The notes: generated by a model from the letters alone, not told the origin. A stretch of 64,000 nt of DNA from Loripinus fragilis (GCA_964019695.1 OZ026516.1:96968368-97032367), one strand, 5' to 3'; positions 12,201-24,105 are shown, numbered from the stretch's first letter. Made by a program: numbers and translations.

Positions 12201-15200
12201 CAGACTGGCTAGCACTGCTGTGCAAGTTGATTTTTGTGATTGTATTCCCTTTTCTACTGAAATGTGCTATGAGTGCTTACTCACTTTAACTGTTCCAGTA
12301 TGGTGACATAGCATATGGGTATTTATTAAAACACTCTTAGGATACTTACACTCATTAGAACCGCCTCATAGAGATGGCACTTAAAGGCATGATGATGAGG
12401 ATCCGCAGGGACTGGTCGGGACCATTCCCCCGAGCAGGTTCCCTGGCCTCATTGCTTAGACCAATAAAATTCAATTGTATTTGGCTGCTCAACTCACCAG
12501 GTCGAGGCTGTACTAATTTGAACACATACTGAAACTTTTTCAGCTAAACAAATCAACTGCAGCCCCCCCCCCCCCCAGCTTCACCCGAGATCAAATTTTG
12601 TTCTTATTTCGACCACGCAAGCAGTAGTATTGTTTGGTACTCATTAGAGTCGCCTCACACTCAAAATTGTTTTTGAAGCTACTCATTAGAACCGCCTCAC
12701 ATAGATAATGATATAACACAGTTATTAAAGCTCATTTAGTTACCTAACCCCCAACAAAGCACTTTTACACAGATACTCCTATTATGTTCTTAAGCGGGTT
12801 GTGACATTTCTCGTTCGACGAGGCCGTTCTAATGAGTAATCTTTACTTACAGTCTTTTCAGAAATTTCAAATTTGGGATATAGTTTCATCAAAAAAGGAG
12901 GATGAGCAATTTCCATTATGATATGGGCATTAAATCTAGACCTAGGTCTCAAATCTTTCCCACTCTGGCCATTTTGGTAGCATGTAAATTACGAAATATT
13001 TCACATTCAGAACTAGCAGTGTAGATCATGATTAGAATGAAATGATGTGTTTCGTCCAGCATCAGGCACTCATCAGTGAAGCTGCTCTACTTCAGACACA
13101 AAGTAAGTGGTATAAATTGCTGTTTTCAGCATACTTGGGTGCAACGTAGCTTGGTTTTGGGGGCAAATTTGAATGTGATTCAAAACTGTTCGCGATTTTG
13201 CTTAAAATCACTTTAAAATTTGATTCTTTAGCTTCAGTTTTTAAATTTTGTAACTAAAGTTTATGTGAGATTATCCTTTAATGACTCTTACAGATGCCTA
13301 AACTTTCTTTTTTGCTTTTGGGTTATTGAGATTCATTGAAATAATTGAAACTATGAACTTTTTCATCAGACTAGTTTGAATAATTGAACTTTTGCTTGTG
13401 TCAGTTTGTGAGGGGGGTCACATATGAAATCCTGGATTTGTATCGCTTTTTGGTGACTGAGTTAGTCTTTTTGGACGATTATTTGCTTAACTATATGAGT
13501 TTGATATGTCACAGAGACAAAATTTAAAAATTCGAAAATTTGCAGATTCTTGAAGGTGTTAGTACACAATTACAGTCTTCCGGTTTGGTAGCCCACGAAA
13601 ATAGTACCTTTAGAAATTTAGCACTTGCCGTTTTTGGGCCCTTTATGGCGTAAATGGGTGCTTTATTCGACTTTAAATGTACATGTGATTCAACATTGGT
13701 CTATTTTTGTCAGGCAGATGCAGAAAAATGCATCTTTGTGTGGACTATTTTGTCACAGACTCCCCGGCGCACTCCCCAGGTAACGTCTGACGCAGGTCGG
13801 ATTTCAGCCCAGATTTTTTGACTGTTCCCCAAAGAACGGAGAATGCTGAGAAAACGAGATTATCAAGGTAGGTTGTCTTTTCACTTTTTTGATAGGTGAA
13901 TGACAGATCTTGCCACTCACAGACAGAAAAAAGTCCAAGCAATGTCCTGGAAAAATTTGCAGATGCTCGAATTCTGTCATTTTACATGGAGTTGAATGGG
14001 ACCGATTAATTGTGCACCGAACCCTATAAGAGAGAAGGTGAAAAAAACGAAAATCTTTGTAAAACAGCCATTTTTCAATGAATTCAGATGAAATTTCGCA
14101 CACAGATCAGGAATCAAAACAGAAATAATTTGAAATTATTTTTTGGAAGAAATTTAATTTTAAATTTTAAAATTTTATTGAATTTTAGTTTAAATTTTAA
14201 TTTTTTCTTAAAATCATTTTTAAAGCCTGGTTCTCTCGAGGAAAGACTCAAATTGCATTATATACCAGAAAATGCAATTAAATGGGCATACACAAACAGT
14301 TTTGACCAGGATTTGACTAATCAATCCGAGCAGGCTGACCGTGATACTCCGTTTTTGCAGACTGGCTAGCACTGCTGTGCAAGTTGATTTTTGTGATTGT
14401 ATTCCCTTTTCTACTGAAATGTGCTATGAGTGCTTACTCACTTTAACTGTTCCAGTATGGTGACATAGCATATGGGTATTTATTAAAACACTCTTAGGAT
14501 ACTTACACTCATTAGAACCGCCTCATAGAGATGGCACTTAAAGGCATGATGATGAGGATCCGCAGGGACTGGTCGGGACCATTCCCCCGAGCAGGTTCCC
14601 TGGCCTCATTGCTTAGACCAATAAAATTCAATTGTATTTGGCTGCTCAACTCACCAGGTCGAGGCTGTACTAATTTGAACACATACTGAAACTTTTTCAG
14701 CTAAACAAATCAACTGCAGCCCCCCCCCCCCCCAGCTTCACCCGAGATCAAATTTTGTTCTTATTTCGACCACGCAAGCAGTAGTATTGTTTGGTACTCA
14801 TTAGAGTCGCCTCACACTCAAAATTGTTTTTGAAGCTACTCATTAGAACCGCCTCACATAGATAATGATATAACACAGTTATTAAAGCTCATTTAGTTAC
14901 CTAACCCCCAACAAAGCACTTTTACACAGATACTCCTATTATGTTCTTAAGCGGGTTGTGACATTTCTCGTTCGACGAGGCCGTTCTAATGAGTAATCTT
15001 TACTTACAGTCTTTTCAGAAATTTCAAATTTGGGATATAGTTTCATCAAAAAAGGAGGATGAGCAATTTCCATTATGATATGGGCATTAAATCTAGACCT
15101 AGGTCTCAAATCTTTCCCACTCTGGCCATTTTGGTAGCATGTAAATTACGAAATATTTCACATTCAGAACTAGCAGTGTAGATCATGATTAGAATGAAAT

Positions 15201-16181
15201 GATGTGTTTCGTCCAGCATCAGGCACTCATCAGTGAAGCTGCTCTACTTCAGACACAAAGTAAGTGGTATAAATTGCTGTTTTCAGCATACTTGGGTGCA
15301 ACGTAGCTTGGTTTTGGGGGCAAATTTGAATGTGATTCAAAACTGTTCGCGATTTTGCTTAAAATCACTTTAAAATTTGATTCTTTAGCTTCAGTTTTTA
15401 AATTTTGTAACTAAAGTTTATGTGAGATTATCCTTTAATGACTCTTACAGATGCCTAAACTTTCTTTTTTGCTTTTGGGTTATTGAGATTCATTGAAATA
15501 ATTGAAACTATGAACTTTTTCATCAGACTAGTTTGAATAATTGAACTTTTGCTTGTGTCAGTTTGTGAGGGGGGTCACATATGAAATCCTGGATTTGTAT
15601 CGCTTTTTGGTGACTGAGTTAGTCTTTTTGGACGATTATTTGCTTAACTATATGAGTTTGATATGTCACAGAGACAAAATTTAAAAATTCGAAAATTTGC
15701 AGATTCTTGAAGGTGTTAGTACACAATTACAGTCTTCCGGTTTGGTAGCCCACGAAAATAGTACCTTTAGAAATTTAGCACTTGCCGTTTTTGGGCCCTT
15801 TATGGCGTAAATGGGTGCTTTATTCGACTTTAAATGTACATGTGATTCAACATTGGTCTATTTTTGTCAGGCAGATGCAGAAAAATGCATCTTTGTGTGG
15901 ACTATTTTGTCACAGACTCCCCGGCGCACTCCCCAGGTAACGTCTGACGCAGGTCGGATTTCAGCCCAGATTTTTTGACTGTTCCCCAAAGAACGGAGAA
16001 TGCTGAGAAAACGAGATTATCAAGGTAGGTTGTCTTTTCACTTTTTTGATAGGTGAATGACAGATCTTGCCACTCACAGACAGAAAAAAGTCCAAGCAAT
16101 GTCCTGGAAAAATTTGCAGATGCTCGAATTCTGTCATTTTACATGGAGTTGAATGGGACCGATTAATTGTGCACCGAACCC
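9241..16181 (+). repeat. Tandem array of 2,157-bp units, 3.22 copies, inserted as a block
   Basis: Units start at 9,241, 11,398, 13,555 and 15,712; the last is cut after 470 bp. Units look almost identical: one visible difference is 'ctatgtttgtc' in copies 1-2 against 'ctatttttgtc' in copies 3-4, and the 14-C run is the same length in the three full units. The block is flanked by AGCA (9,237-9,240 and 16,182-16,185). Its two ends form an imperfect 18-bp inverted repeat (GGTGTTAGTACACAATTA against GGGTTCGGTGCACAATTA). The repeated open frames (about 93, 99 and 65 codons) have no domain and biased composition, and I do not call them genes. Confidence 0.9.
10196..10682 (+). repeat. Internal motif cluster in the 2,157-bp unit
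   Basis: The motif CTCATTAGAACCGCCTCA occurs near 10,196 and 10,524, a variant CTCATTAGAGTCGCCTCA near 10,482, and an inverted form GAGGCCGTTCTAATGAG near 10,664. The cluster recurs in the next two units (+2,157 and +4,314). Clustered direct and inverted motifs may be protein-binding sites of a mobile element; this is inference. Confidence 0.7.
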
Positions 16182-18170
16182 AGCATATAAATTGTGAGGT
16201 TTCCCTTATCAATAAGTTAAAGAGCGTGCTTTTGGTCTTCAAAAGAACCGTCTCATTTGATAGGTTCATTTAAGAACCCACAACATGTGTTTTGGTTGAT
16301 AAATAACAAAACTACTTTTCCATTACGCACTCTTATCTGGAGGATGGGTATGAGAAGCCGTTTGACTGTTCGATAATACAATAATACTCTATCAAATGCA
16401 TTTAAAAGTATGGACAGTCATTTCTGCACCAAAATAATCTTCTTAGGGACATTTTTGTCTTTACAAGTACTATGCTGTTTAATTTCTGCATCTCAGACGG
16501 GGACAGACAAGTTTTCCATGGTGATATGATAATAGTTAAACGAGTTTTTTATACTTATTTTACCACTGTTAAATAAAATTTAATGTTTTCAGTAGATAAA
16601 AATCCCCTTGGTCCCTACAATGACCCTCTGTTTCAAAGCTGCTGTAAATATGGAAGATAATCGTCCTTTAAACCTTGTTAAATTTCATTTATGTGTTAAA
16701 CTGCTCTTAAGTTGTCCTGGTATTTAACTACGCACCCGCTGGCATGAACTAAACTACTAAGTATCAAATTATCGTGGTTTCATATTTTTACTTTTCAGCT
16801 ACCTTTTCTAGTTTGCCATAGAAAATAAAATAAATTGTCTTAAATTATGTCCTAAATGTCTGTTTAACTGTATGCGGTGTTTAAACACATTCAATTTAAA
16901 ATTTATTTATTTATTTAAAAAATATGCAATTCAAACCACTTCAGCGGGAGGACAAAAGTGAATAAGTAAGCACACAATTTTTTACGCGATATGCTTCCAA
17001 GCGATATATAAATAATTATCAAATATATTTTGGGGCAATAAATGCAGTTTTAATGAGATTTGAAATAAAGAAATCTATAATTTTAATTTCAAAATGGGGG
17101 TGCTCTAATCTACATGCTTTAAAAATCAATAACCAGTATTCATAGATGACCACCACTGCTTCTGAGGTCTACGCCGATGTTGTATTATTACATAAACTCA
17201 ATATTTTTCAATCCTGAACTTTTTTTTGATAAAGATATATAACATTTTGAAAAAAAATATTTTGACATGTTCTTGCTGGTCTTCCGTAGAAAGTTGACTG
17301 CTCTGGCGTTATGCAAGTCGATCTAGTCTGCTATACAGTGGTTTCAGGTACACCATTGAATTACCTTTGCAACCATACAAAATCCAGCCGTATACCTTTC
17401 GGGTGCAAGGGTTAGCATTTTTTCTACCTTGGTTCCCCGACTATATGGACAATATCATAAAACGTATGGATTACGGCATAGTATATGATACGACAGTGTC
17501 AACACGTCCAATAAGTGAAGGATGGATGCTTTATAAAGTTAGTAGGTGTGGTTATACCTTCTTGGTACGTGGAATAAAAATTACACTCAGTCTGAAACAT
17601 AACACGGTATAACAATTTGATTACATATAGCACACCTCTGATCGTGGAGTCATGTAAACACGATAAATATCGACGCTATAATAAAGTTTTGTGTTTCACT
17701 AAAACAGAAGTATTAAATATATCTTGAGATCACTTGATATTTTACAACCACGCAACTAGCAATTTTGCAATATACTCCCATGAAACATCTCAAGATAAGT
17801 CGCCAGAAGCATAAAATCGACATTCTATTATTATCATCCAGGCGCATGACAAAGTATATGAAAAGTTGTTCATTTCTACATGCTGATTTCTTTGAATAAA
17901 TGAAAGTGGTTGAGAATGTGTTTAAAAAAGCTTATGGTGACAAACTCATCTAAGGAAAAGACATATGTTACTGAAAATAAGGAGGAAAACTATTTGGAAA
18001 TTTACATTTTCAAAGTATCTACCTCTTTTAAACATCCCAAACTGCCAATCAGTATTAAAACTCCTGTCACTCTACTGTACTTTGTTTAAATTTGCATGAC
18101 AGCTATATCTCCAAATTCGAGTTCATGAACTACGTCTTTGCTAACCTGCTAGTTGGGTGGTTGTACTTAC

Positions 18171-18334
18171 GTTTAAACGTCGGTTCAAATCTGATACTCG
18201 CATGATCGAAAGTCAGGTGAAGTGTTTTCCAAAGATCATGTTCAGCAGCATACCATTTCACCCGGTAAGGAGGAAACTCGTAGGTCAGCAAAATAACAGT
18301 CCAGGGGCCATCACAAAACACACGTTTACCATAC
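18171..18334 (-). CDS. Internal exon of unrecognised secreted-protein gene (downstream of exon array)
   Basis: A 164-nt exon on the minus strand. It is bounded upstream by a pyrimidine-rich acceptor ending 'tttgtttag' and downstream by a consensus donor GTAAGT. It enters in phase 2 and leaves in phase 1, encoding 54 full codons with the recognisable core VFCDGPWTVILLTYEFPP followed by RVKWYAAEHDL. The entry phase matches the exit phase of the array exons at 18,947-21,052. A paralogous exon of exactly the same length and phase lies at 60,515-60,678, and conservation of length, phase and most residues supports real coding. I do not recognise the family. The next 3' exon is not certain; an acceptor near 17,591 would give an immediate stop. 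Confidence 0.75.
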
Positions 18335-18423
18335 CTAAACAAACACACAAGAAATGTCACACGTATTGAACTGGATCTTTGTTTTCATAACTAACCAAAT
18401 GGCGTGGTGTATGCGAGTATCAT

Positions 18424-18640
18424 GAAAGTAAGAAAGAATGCAAAGATAAGGAATTTATAAATCAAGTGCCACATCTAACCCAGGTGACCATATGGGAAAG
18501 TGACAATAGCACAAGAAAACTTCGAATACACGAGAGCCAAGAGTCTTGGCTCTCATGTATTCGATGTTTTCTTGTGCTTTTGACAAAAAAAGTCAGCCCT
18601 TTTTCAACAGGTGCAGAAGTCATGTATTACAACAACACGG
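18424..18640 (+). repeat. Dispersed repeat family B copy with internal hairpin
   Basis: Begins like the other B copies ('agtaagaaagaatgcaaag'). Halfway through it turns back on itself: arms of about 34 bp at 18,509-18,543 and 18,544-18,577 form a near-perfect hairpin with no loop, built from the sequence around 'gagagccaagag'. The B sequence then resumes at 'gtcagccctttt'. Confidence 0.75.
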
Positions 18641-18946
18641 TCGCCAAATTCCAGGGTCCTTGAAACCTTGAGAACATTATTTCTCATTTGGTCCAAATTC
18701 GTCTAGATTTTTCCATCTTTTACGCAACGTTATAATGATCATCATTACGTTTTGCACTAATCTGTAAACCACTAGTGGTTTATCGATTTTATTGCATGAC
18801 GTTATTTCACTCCCAGACGCGACGTCATGTGATCAATTGAATTACAGTTTAATTTGCCTGAGGTACTTTTTATATACTGAACAGACACTTTTTAGATATT
18901 TTACCCAATGGAAACAGAATAAGCCAATGTCATAATGAAAGCTTAC

Positions 18947-21052
18947 CTGACTATTTCTTTAGTTCTGTCAAGACAAACAAAACTGGAAGACGTAGTTCCA
19001 TGGATGACTAGAGACAATGTCATAAAAAAAGCGAACCTGACTATTTCTTGAGTTCTGTCCAGACAAACAAACTGAAAGACGTAGTTCCATGGATGACTAG
19101 AGACAATGTCATAATGAAAGCTACCTGACTATTTCTTGAGTTCTGTCCAGACAAACAAACTGAAAGACGTAGTTCCAAGGATGACTAGAGACAATGTCAT
19201 AACGAAAGCTTACCTGACTATTTCTTGAGTTCTGTCCAGACAAACAAACTGAAAGACGTAGTTCCATGGATGACTAGAGACAATGTCATAACGAAAGCTT
19301 ACCTGACTATTTCTTGAGTTCTGTCCAGACAAACAAACTGAAAGACGTAGTTCCATGGATGACTAAAGCCTATGTCATAATGAAAGCTTACCTGACTATT
19401 TCTTGAGTTCTGTCCAGACAAACAAACTGAAAGACGTAGTTCCATGGATGACTAGAGACAATGTCATAATGAAAGCTTACCTGACTATTTCTTTAGTTCT
19501 GTCTAGACAAACAAACTGAAAGACGTAGTTCCATGGATGACTAGAGACAATGTCATAATGAAAGCTTACCTGACTATTTCTTGAGTTCTGTCCAGACAAA
19601 CAAACTGAAAGACGTAGTTCCATGGATGACTAGAGACAATGTCATAATGAAAGCTTACCTGACTATTTCTTGAGTTCTGTCCAGACAAACAAACTGGAAG
19701 ACGTAGTTCCATGGATGACTAGAGACAATGTCATAATGAAAGCTTACCTGACTATTTCTTGAGTTCTGTCCAGACAAACAAACTGAAAGACGTAGTTCCA
19801 TGGATGACTAGAGACAATGTCATAATGAAAGCTTACCTGACTATTTCTTTAGTTCTGTCTAGACAAACAAACTGAAAGACGTAGTTCCATGGATGACTAG
19901 AGACAATGTCATAACGAAAGCTTACCTGACTATTTCTTGAGTTCTGTCCAGACAAACAAACTGAAAGACGTAGTTCCATGGATGACTAGAGACAATGTCA
20001 TAATGAAAGCTTACCTGACTATTTCTTTAGTTCTGTCTAGACAAACAAACTGAAAGACGTAGTTCCATGGATGACTAGAGACAATGTCATAACGAAAGCT
20101 TACCTGACTATTTCTTGAGTTCTGTCCAGACAAACAAACTGAAAGACGTAGTTCCATGGATGACTAGAGACAATGTCATAATGAAAGCTTACCTGACTAT
20201 TTCTTTAGTTCTGTCTAGACAAACAAACTGAAAGACGTAGTTCCATGGATGACTAGAGACAATGTCATAACGAAAGCTTACCTGACTATTTCTTGAGTTC
20301 TGTCCAGACAAACAAACTGAAAGACGTAGTTCCATGGATGACTAGAGACAATGTCATAACGAAAGCTTACCTGACTATTTCTTGAGTTCTGTCCAGACAA
20401 ACAAACTGAAAGACGTAGTTCCATGGATGACTAGAGACAATGTCATAACGAAAGCTTACCTGACTATTTCTTGAGTTCTGTCCAGACAAACAAACTGGAA
20501 GACGTAGTTCCATGGATGACTAGAGACAATGTCATAATGAAAGCTACCTGACTATTTCTTTGGTTCTATCTAGACAAACAAACTGAAAGACGTAGTTCCA
20601 TGGATGACTAAAGCCTATGTCATAATGAAAGCTTACCTGACTATTTCTTTAGTTCTGTCTAGACAAACAAACTGAAAGACGTAGTTCCATGGATGACTAG
20701 AGACAATGTCATAACGAAAGCTTACCTGACTATTTCTTTGGTTCTATCTAGACAAACAAACTGAAAGACGTAGTTCCATGGATGACTAGAGACTATGTCA
20801 TAATGAAAGCTTACCTGACTATTTCTTTAGTTCTGTCTAGACATACAAACTGAAAGACGTAGTTCCATGGATGACTAGAGACAATGTCATAATGAAAGCT
20901 TACCTGACTATTTCTTTAGTTCTGTCAAGACAAACAAACTGAAAGACGTAGTTCCATGGATGACTAGAGACAAAGTCATTATGAAAGCCTACCTGACTAT
21001 TTCTTGAGTTCTGTCTAGACAAACAAACTGAAAGACGTAGTTCCATGGATGA
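18947..21052 (-). CDS. Array of 24 tandem duplicated exons, 89-bp period
   Basis: Minus strand. Twenty-four units are counted, each with a 60-nt exon and a 29-nt spacer that begins GTAAGC (or a GT variant) and ends TCTCTAG (or CTTTAG). Each exon has 1 nt, 19 codons and 2 nt (phase 2 to phase 2). The peptide is HPWNYVFQFVCLDRT(Q/K)EIV, with a joining codon giving S or R. Visible differences in this frame are CTG/CTA/CTT (Leu), GAC/GAT (Asp), ACT/ACC (Thr), TTT/TTC (Phe), CCA/CCT (Pro) and GTT/GTA (Val), all synonymous. Only Gln/Lys changes the protein. The first copy in transcript order (20,993-21,052) has a strong acceptor after 'ccatttcattcttctctag'. The last (18,947-19,007) carries a 1-nt insertion and is frameshifted. 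The spacers are too short for normal splicing between neighbours, so one exon, or non-adjacent exons, would be used. A satellite that merely mimics exons is the alternative, but the synonymous pattern argues against it. Confidence 0.75.
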
Positions 21053-21149
21053 CTAGAGAAGAATGAAATGGTGATACCCTTTCCAGTGGTTGGAAACGGA
21101 CCCTCTGAAATTGTACAAGAGGTCTATATGAAACACAGAACCCCAGAAA

Positions 21150-21510
21150 GCGGGGTACTCTGATATTTTCATACATACATAGGCTCGGGTCATTTTTTGG
21201 GTTCAAAGTTTTGAATTTCAATATTTTTGGGAGTTTTCAGAAAAATGAATATTTTTGGAGGTAGATAGATTTTGTGGATATTTTGAAGTTCATCACAAAA
21301 TTGGACTATATTTAGGGGTCATTTTGTGCATTTAAGGGTCTTTTCTTAAGGTCAAAGAACAGAATGGGGGTATTTTTTTTTTTTTGGGGGGGGGGGTGCT
21401 AAAATTTCAAATACTTTTTGGGGTGCTTGAAATTCCTGATATTTTTTGGGGTGAATGGTAGATGCTGGACCCGAGCCTACGTATGAAGAAAATATGAGAG
21501 TATCCCCCCT
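21150..21510. mobile_element. MITE of about 360 bp with 40-bp inverted ends, copy 1
   Basis: Ends share, in opposite orientation, 'tactctgatattttcata' and 'cataggctcgggtc'. The interior is G-run rich ('atatttttgggg', and a long run of T then G near 21,370). The second copy, 42,362-42,765, has the same ends and order. Non-coding. Confidence 0.8.
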
Positions 21511-21927
21511 GGGCACAGAACTGCTTAATCTCAAAATGTTACTGAATAGAAGTTCACTTTGATTTATCAAAAGTTTGAGTTGAAAGTAGGAGTAAACAAA
21601 CCAATCTATATACAAACTTTTGACTATCGATCGTTTCCTCTATTGGTCAGATTTCGAAACTTTGGTAATTACCGCATCAGTGAGCAGCAAACTTTGCATA
21701 GGTTTAGAAAAGCAAAAATTTCAGCGTAAAATTGTAAATATTTTCTTACCCATAATTTTTAGCATATGTTTTGGGTGCTCAAAAGAACCGTCTCATGGAG
21801 ACATATATATAATGAAAGACGAATTTCATCCTAAATGCTTGGATCCAGGATATTTTGTAAGAGGGGTCTACCTGTGGCATGTTTTAGTTGACGTAGGGAG
21901 ATAGGATCCGAATACCACTTTAAACGG

Positions 21928-21990
21928 GTCATCATCGGTCCGCCAGCGAAACGACATTTAAATGGCGTTTCGCTTGCATGCCGATGGTAA
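21928..21990. repeat. Short hairpin repeat, copy 1
   Basis: Inverted arms 'gccagcgaaacg' and 'gcgtttcgcttgc' around 'acatttaaatg'. A related hairpin with parallel wording is at 63,449-63,505, so this is a family rather than a chance palindrome. Confidence 0.65.
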
Positions 21991-22127
21991 CCCAACTAAG
22001 CAGCTTTATGATATTCCCAGAGGCGCCAAGAAGCCCTATATTTTGTGATTTGTCAGGGGGCGGGGGGCGTACTCCCTCTCCCCCTCTGGTTCCGTCCATG
22101 AACTTCAGCTAACAACACGTGACTCAC

Positions 22128-22240
22128 CGTTCTTGCTGGGTAGAGTAAGTATGTACGTACCAAAAGTGAACACCGCCCTGTTGCCTTCTCCTGGTATGCA
22201 TTCAAATAACCACACATCTCTCGCACAGACGCCTCCGAAC
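22128..22240 (-). CDS. Internal exon of unrecognised secreted-protein gene
   Basis: A 113-nt minus-strand exon with a good acceptor (ending 'tatttgttttag') and consensus donor GTGAGT. In the preferred frame it has 1 nt, 37 codons and 1 nt, containing FGGVCARDVWLFECIPGEGN and then FTFGTYILTLPSKN. It enters in phase 2, which matches the exit of either upstream exon (30,456-30,586 or 22,425-22,565). It leaves in phase 1, which does not fit the phase-2 entry of the array, so a further exon may lie between 21.06 and 22.12 kb. A second frame is also open across the exon but fits the neighbours less well. Confidence 0.65.
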
Positions 22241-22424
22241 CTAAAACAAATACTAAACAAATGAACATACGATGGTTGCTGCAAACAAAACAGTCTAGGG
22301 ACAAGATGCCCCTGTACTTTAAAACAATCACTGCTGAGTAAATTTACATATATCAACACCCTGTCAGATTTGCTTTCAAAATAAACAGCCTAGATAAAAT
22401 TGTAAGCTTGTCGTATCTCCACAC

Positions 22425-22565
22425 ATGTAAAACTTGAGGCCAGTGATTAGCTTTGGATACAAGTAAACTTCATTTAACAGTGAAGATACATCTGGTGACA
22501 TTTGATCAGCGTCTGCACTGTTACCCATTGAAGGGCCAGCAAAACACATCTGAAAATATCGTCTG
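22425..22565 (-). CDS. Possible internal exon of the same gene
   Basis: Minus-strand open segment of 141 nt, phase 2 in and phase 2 out, containing FAGPSMGNSADADQMSP and NEVYLYPKLITGLKFY. The proposed acceptor ends 'acaactttag' and the proposed donor GTGTGG is weak, so the borders are uncertain. It is symmetric, so the transcript frame is kept with or without it. It lies in the expected order between the 30.5-kb and 22.2-kb exons. Confidence 0.4.
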
Positions 22566-23021
22566 CTAAAGTTGTTTGCTGTAATATTCCATGTAGATGG
22601 AAGATTCAATTGCAACATGAAGGGTCAATAAACTTACCTCTTTTGATGTATGTGGCTGTTTGTCACATATTTTGCTGTTTTTATACAGTAGGAACTTATT
22701 AAAATTAAGTTAGTTTCTGGAACAGTCTAGTTTGGGTTTTGATAGATAAAATGGATTCAACAAAAACAAGGCAATGATAAATATATTATGTTTTGCTGTA
22801 TGCATGGAGCTAACTTATGACAGAGTAATTTCTAAATTCAGATGCTGAACCCAGTTAAATAAACAATCAATCTGAGAGTGTTGATAACACAATTACAGGC
22901 GAAATTTATGAACTCGGATCCGAGTTCCTCAAAAGTGCTTGTCTCTAGACTGAAAACAAAAAGAAGGATAAATAATGCCCAATTTCGCTGTTGTTTTTTT
23001 ACTGCAAATATCAAAACAGAT

Positions 23022-23193
23022 TTTATACCACCCTTACCAACTTTAGCACGAAATATCTCATGAAGTACAAGGTCTACACTGATATAGGTGGTACAAAATA
23101 GTTATACCATGTTTGTCCAACTGTACGGAAGATAATCCACTCGCTAAAGCTCGTGGATTATCTGCACTTACAGGCGGACAACCCATGGTATAA
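23022..23193 (-). mobile_element. Hairpin element family D, copy 1
   Basis: About 172 bp. A central palindrome 'gataatccactcgctaaagctcgtggattatc' is surrounded by 'ggtataa' ends. It is the reverse complement of 41,877-42,047. A third copy, at 49,584 and 51,865, is split by an insertion. Confidence 0.8.
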
Positions 23194-23450
23194 TTATTAC
23201 TTATTTTCTCTGCCCTTCAACATTGGAAGCAGTTATAGAACACACAACAAATAACACTTCATTTGAAAAGCCGCCGTACACTCTATATAGTCGACTTTAT
23301 GAAGTCAGAATATTAACTTCGATTGACCAATAATTTGATTTAAAAGGTCTGTAAATCAGTGTTATACGTGTTTTTCTTTCAAACGAAAGCCGTTGGATAC
23401 GTTAAATAATTTTTGTGAGATTGCATTTTCTATACCCATAGCTCAATTTT

Positions 23451-23655
23451 CATAGCTGAGTTGGTAGAGCCTTAAACTTGGAATCAAACGAATGCCAGTT
23501 CGAGCCTCGCTACCGGCGGAACCACTGTGTTGTGTCATTGAGCAAGACAGTATATCCATTGCTTATTGGTTGAACACAGGAAGACCCGTCAAGACATGAC
23601 TTGAAACGTGTTGACTGGGACTTCAGGAATCAAATCAAACAAACAAAACAAACAC
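23451..23655 (+). repeat. tRNA-derived SINE
   Basis: A tRNA-like head has an A-box-like 'gctgagttggtagagc' and a B-box-like 'gttcgagcc'. It is followed by a body with 'cattgagcaagac', 'ggaagacccgtc' and 'gttgactgggac', and ends in a run of 'caaacaaaca'. It shares its body with the copies at 25,344, 28,408, 29,593 and 38.3-38.6 kb. Confidence 0.8.
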
Positions 23656-24105
23656 ACCTATTTCGAATGGAAATCTATAATACTAAATAAACGAATTACC
23701 GCATAAACTGAAAAATCGAGGTCATTTTCATGCTTGATTTCTTTACTGTTACTTTAAGATATTGCTTTCATTGATAATCTCGGTTAGGATGAGTTTTCAT
23801 TTAGCATAGATTTAGAGAATTTTGGAATTAAGTGTGTTTTCTAAAAGAACTGCGCCCTCTGGCGAATGTTTCTATATTTAGTGTATGTCACGTTCATGGT
23901 CACGGGTCACTATTTTTAGATCGATTGGGTTTCCAATACAAACTGAATGGAGATGACCGAAGCGTTCCGAATTTTTGTGTATATGTCATATGTATATGTG
24001 TATTATGCTGTGTCAAGTCGGCCATATTATAAACAACAATGGGGAAAACGCCGCCAAACTCGCCAAAGAAAAAAAGATATGGCTGTAATTTTAAATAATC
24101 CCTTA

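Larger units (their letters stand above)
9039..17443. mobile_element. 1.46-kb TIR element, copy 2, split by a 6.9-kb tandem array
   Basis: Starts TAGTCGGGG (9,039) and ends CCCCGACTA (17,443). It is flanked by the 3-bp duplication TAT (9,036-9,038 and 17,444-17,446). Outside the insertion it follows copy 1 (3,056-4,511) along its whole length. Without the insertion and one AGCA it would be about 1,460 bp against 1,456 bp in copy 1. No transposase reading frame is present. Confidence 0.85.

Noticed and set aside
17367..17612. An 81-codon plus-strand frame crossing the right end of the TIR element
   Set aside because: It runs from the element's inverted repeat into flanking sequence, with no domain or splice support.
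18940..21060. The 89-bp array as a simple satellite or CRISPR-like array
   Set aside because: There are no unique spacers, and the differences are silent in one frame with conserved AG/GT borders. A duplicated-exon array explains it better.
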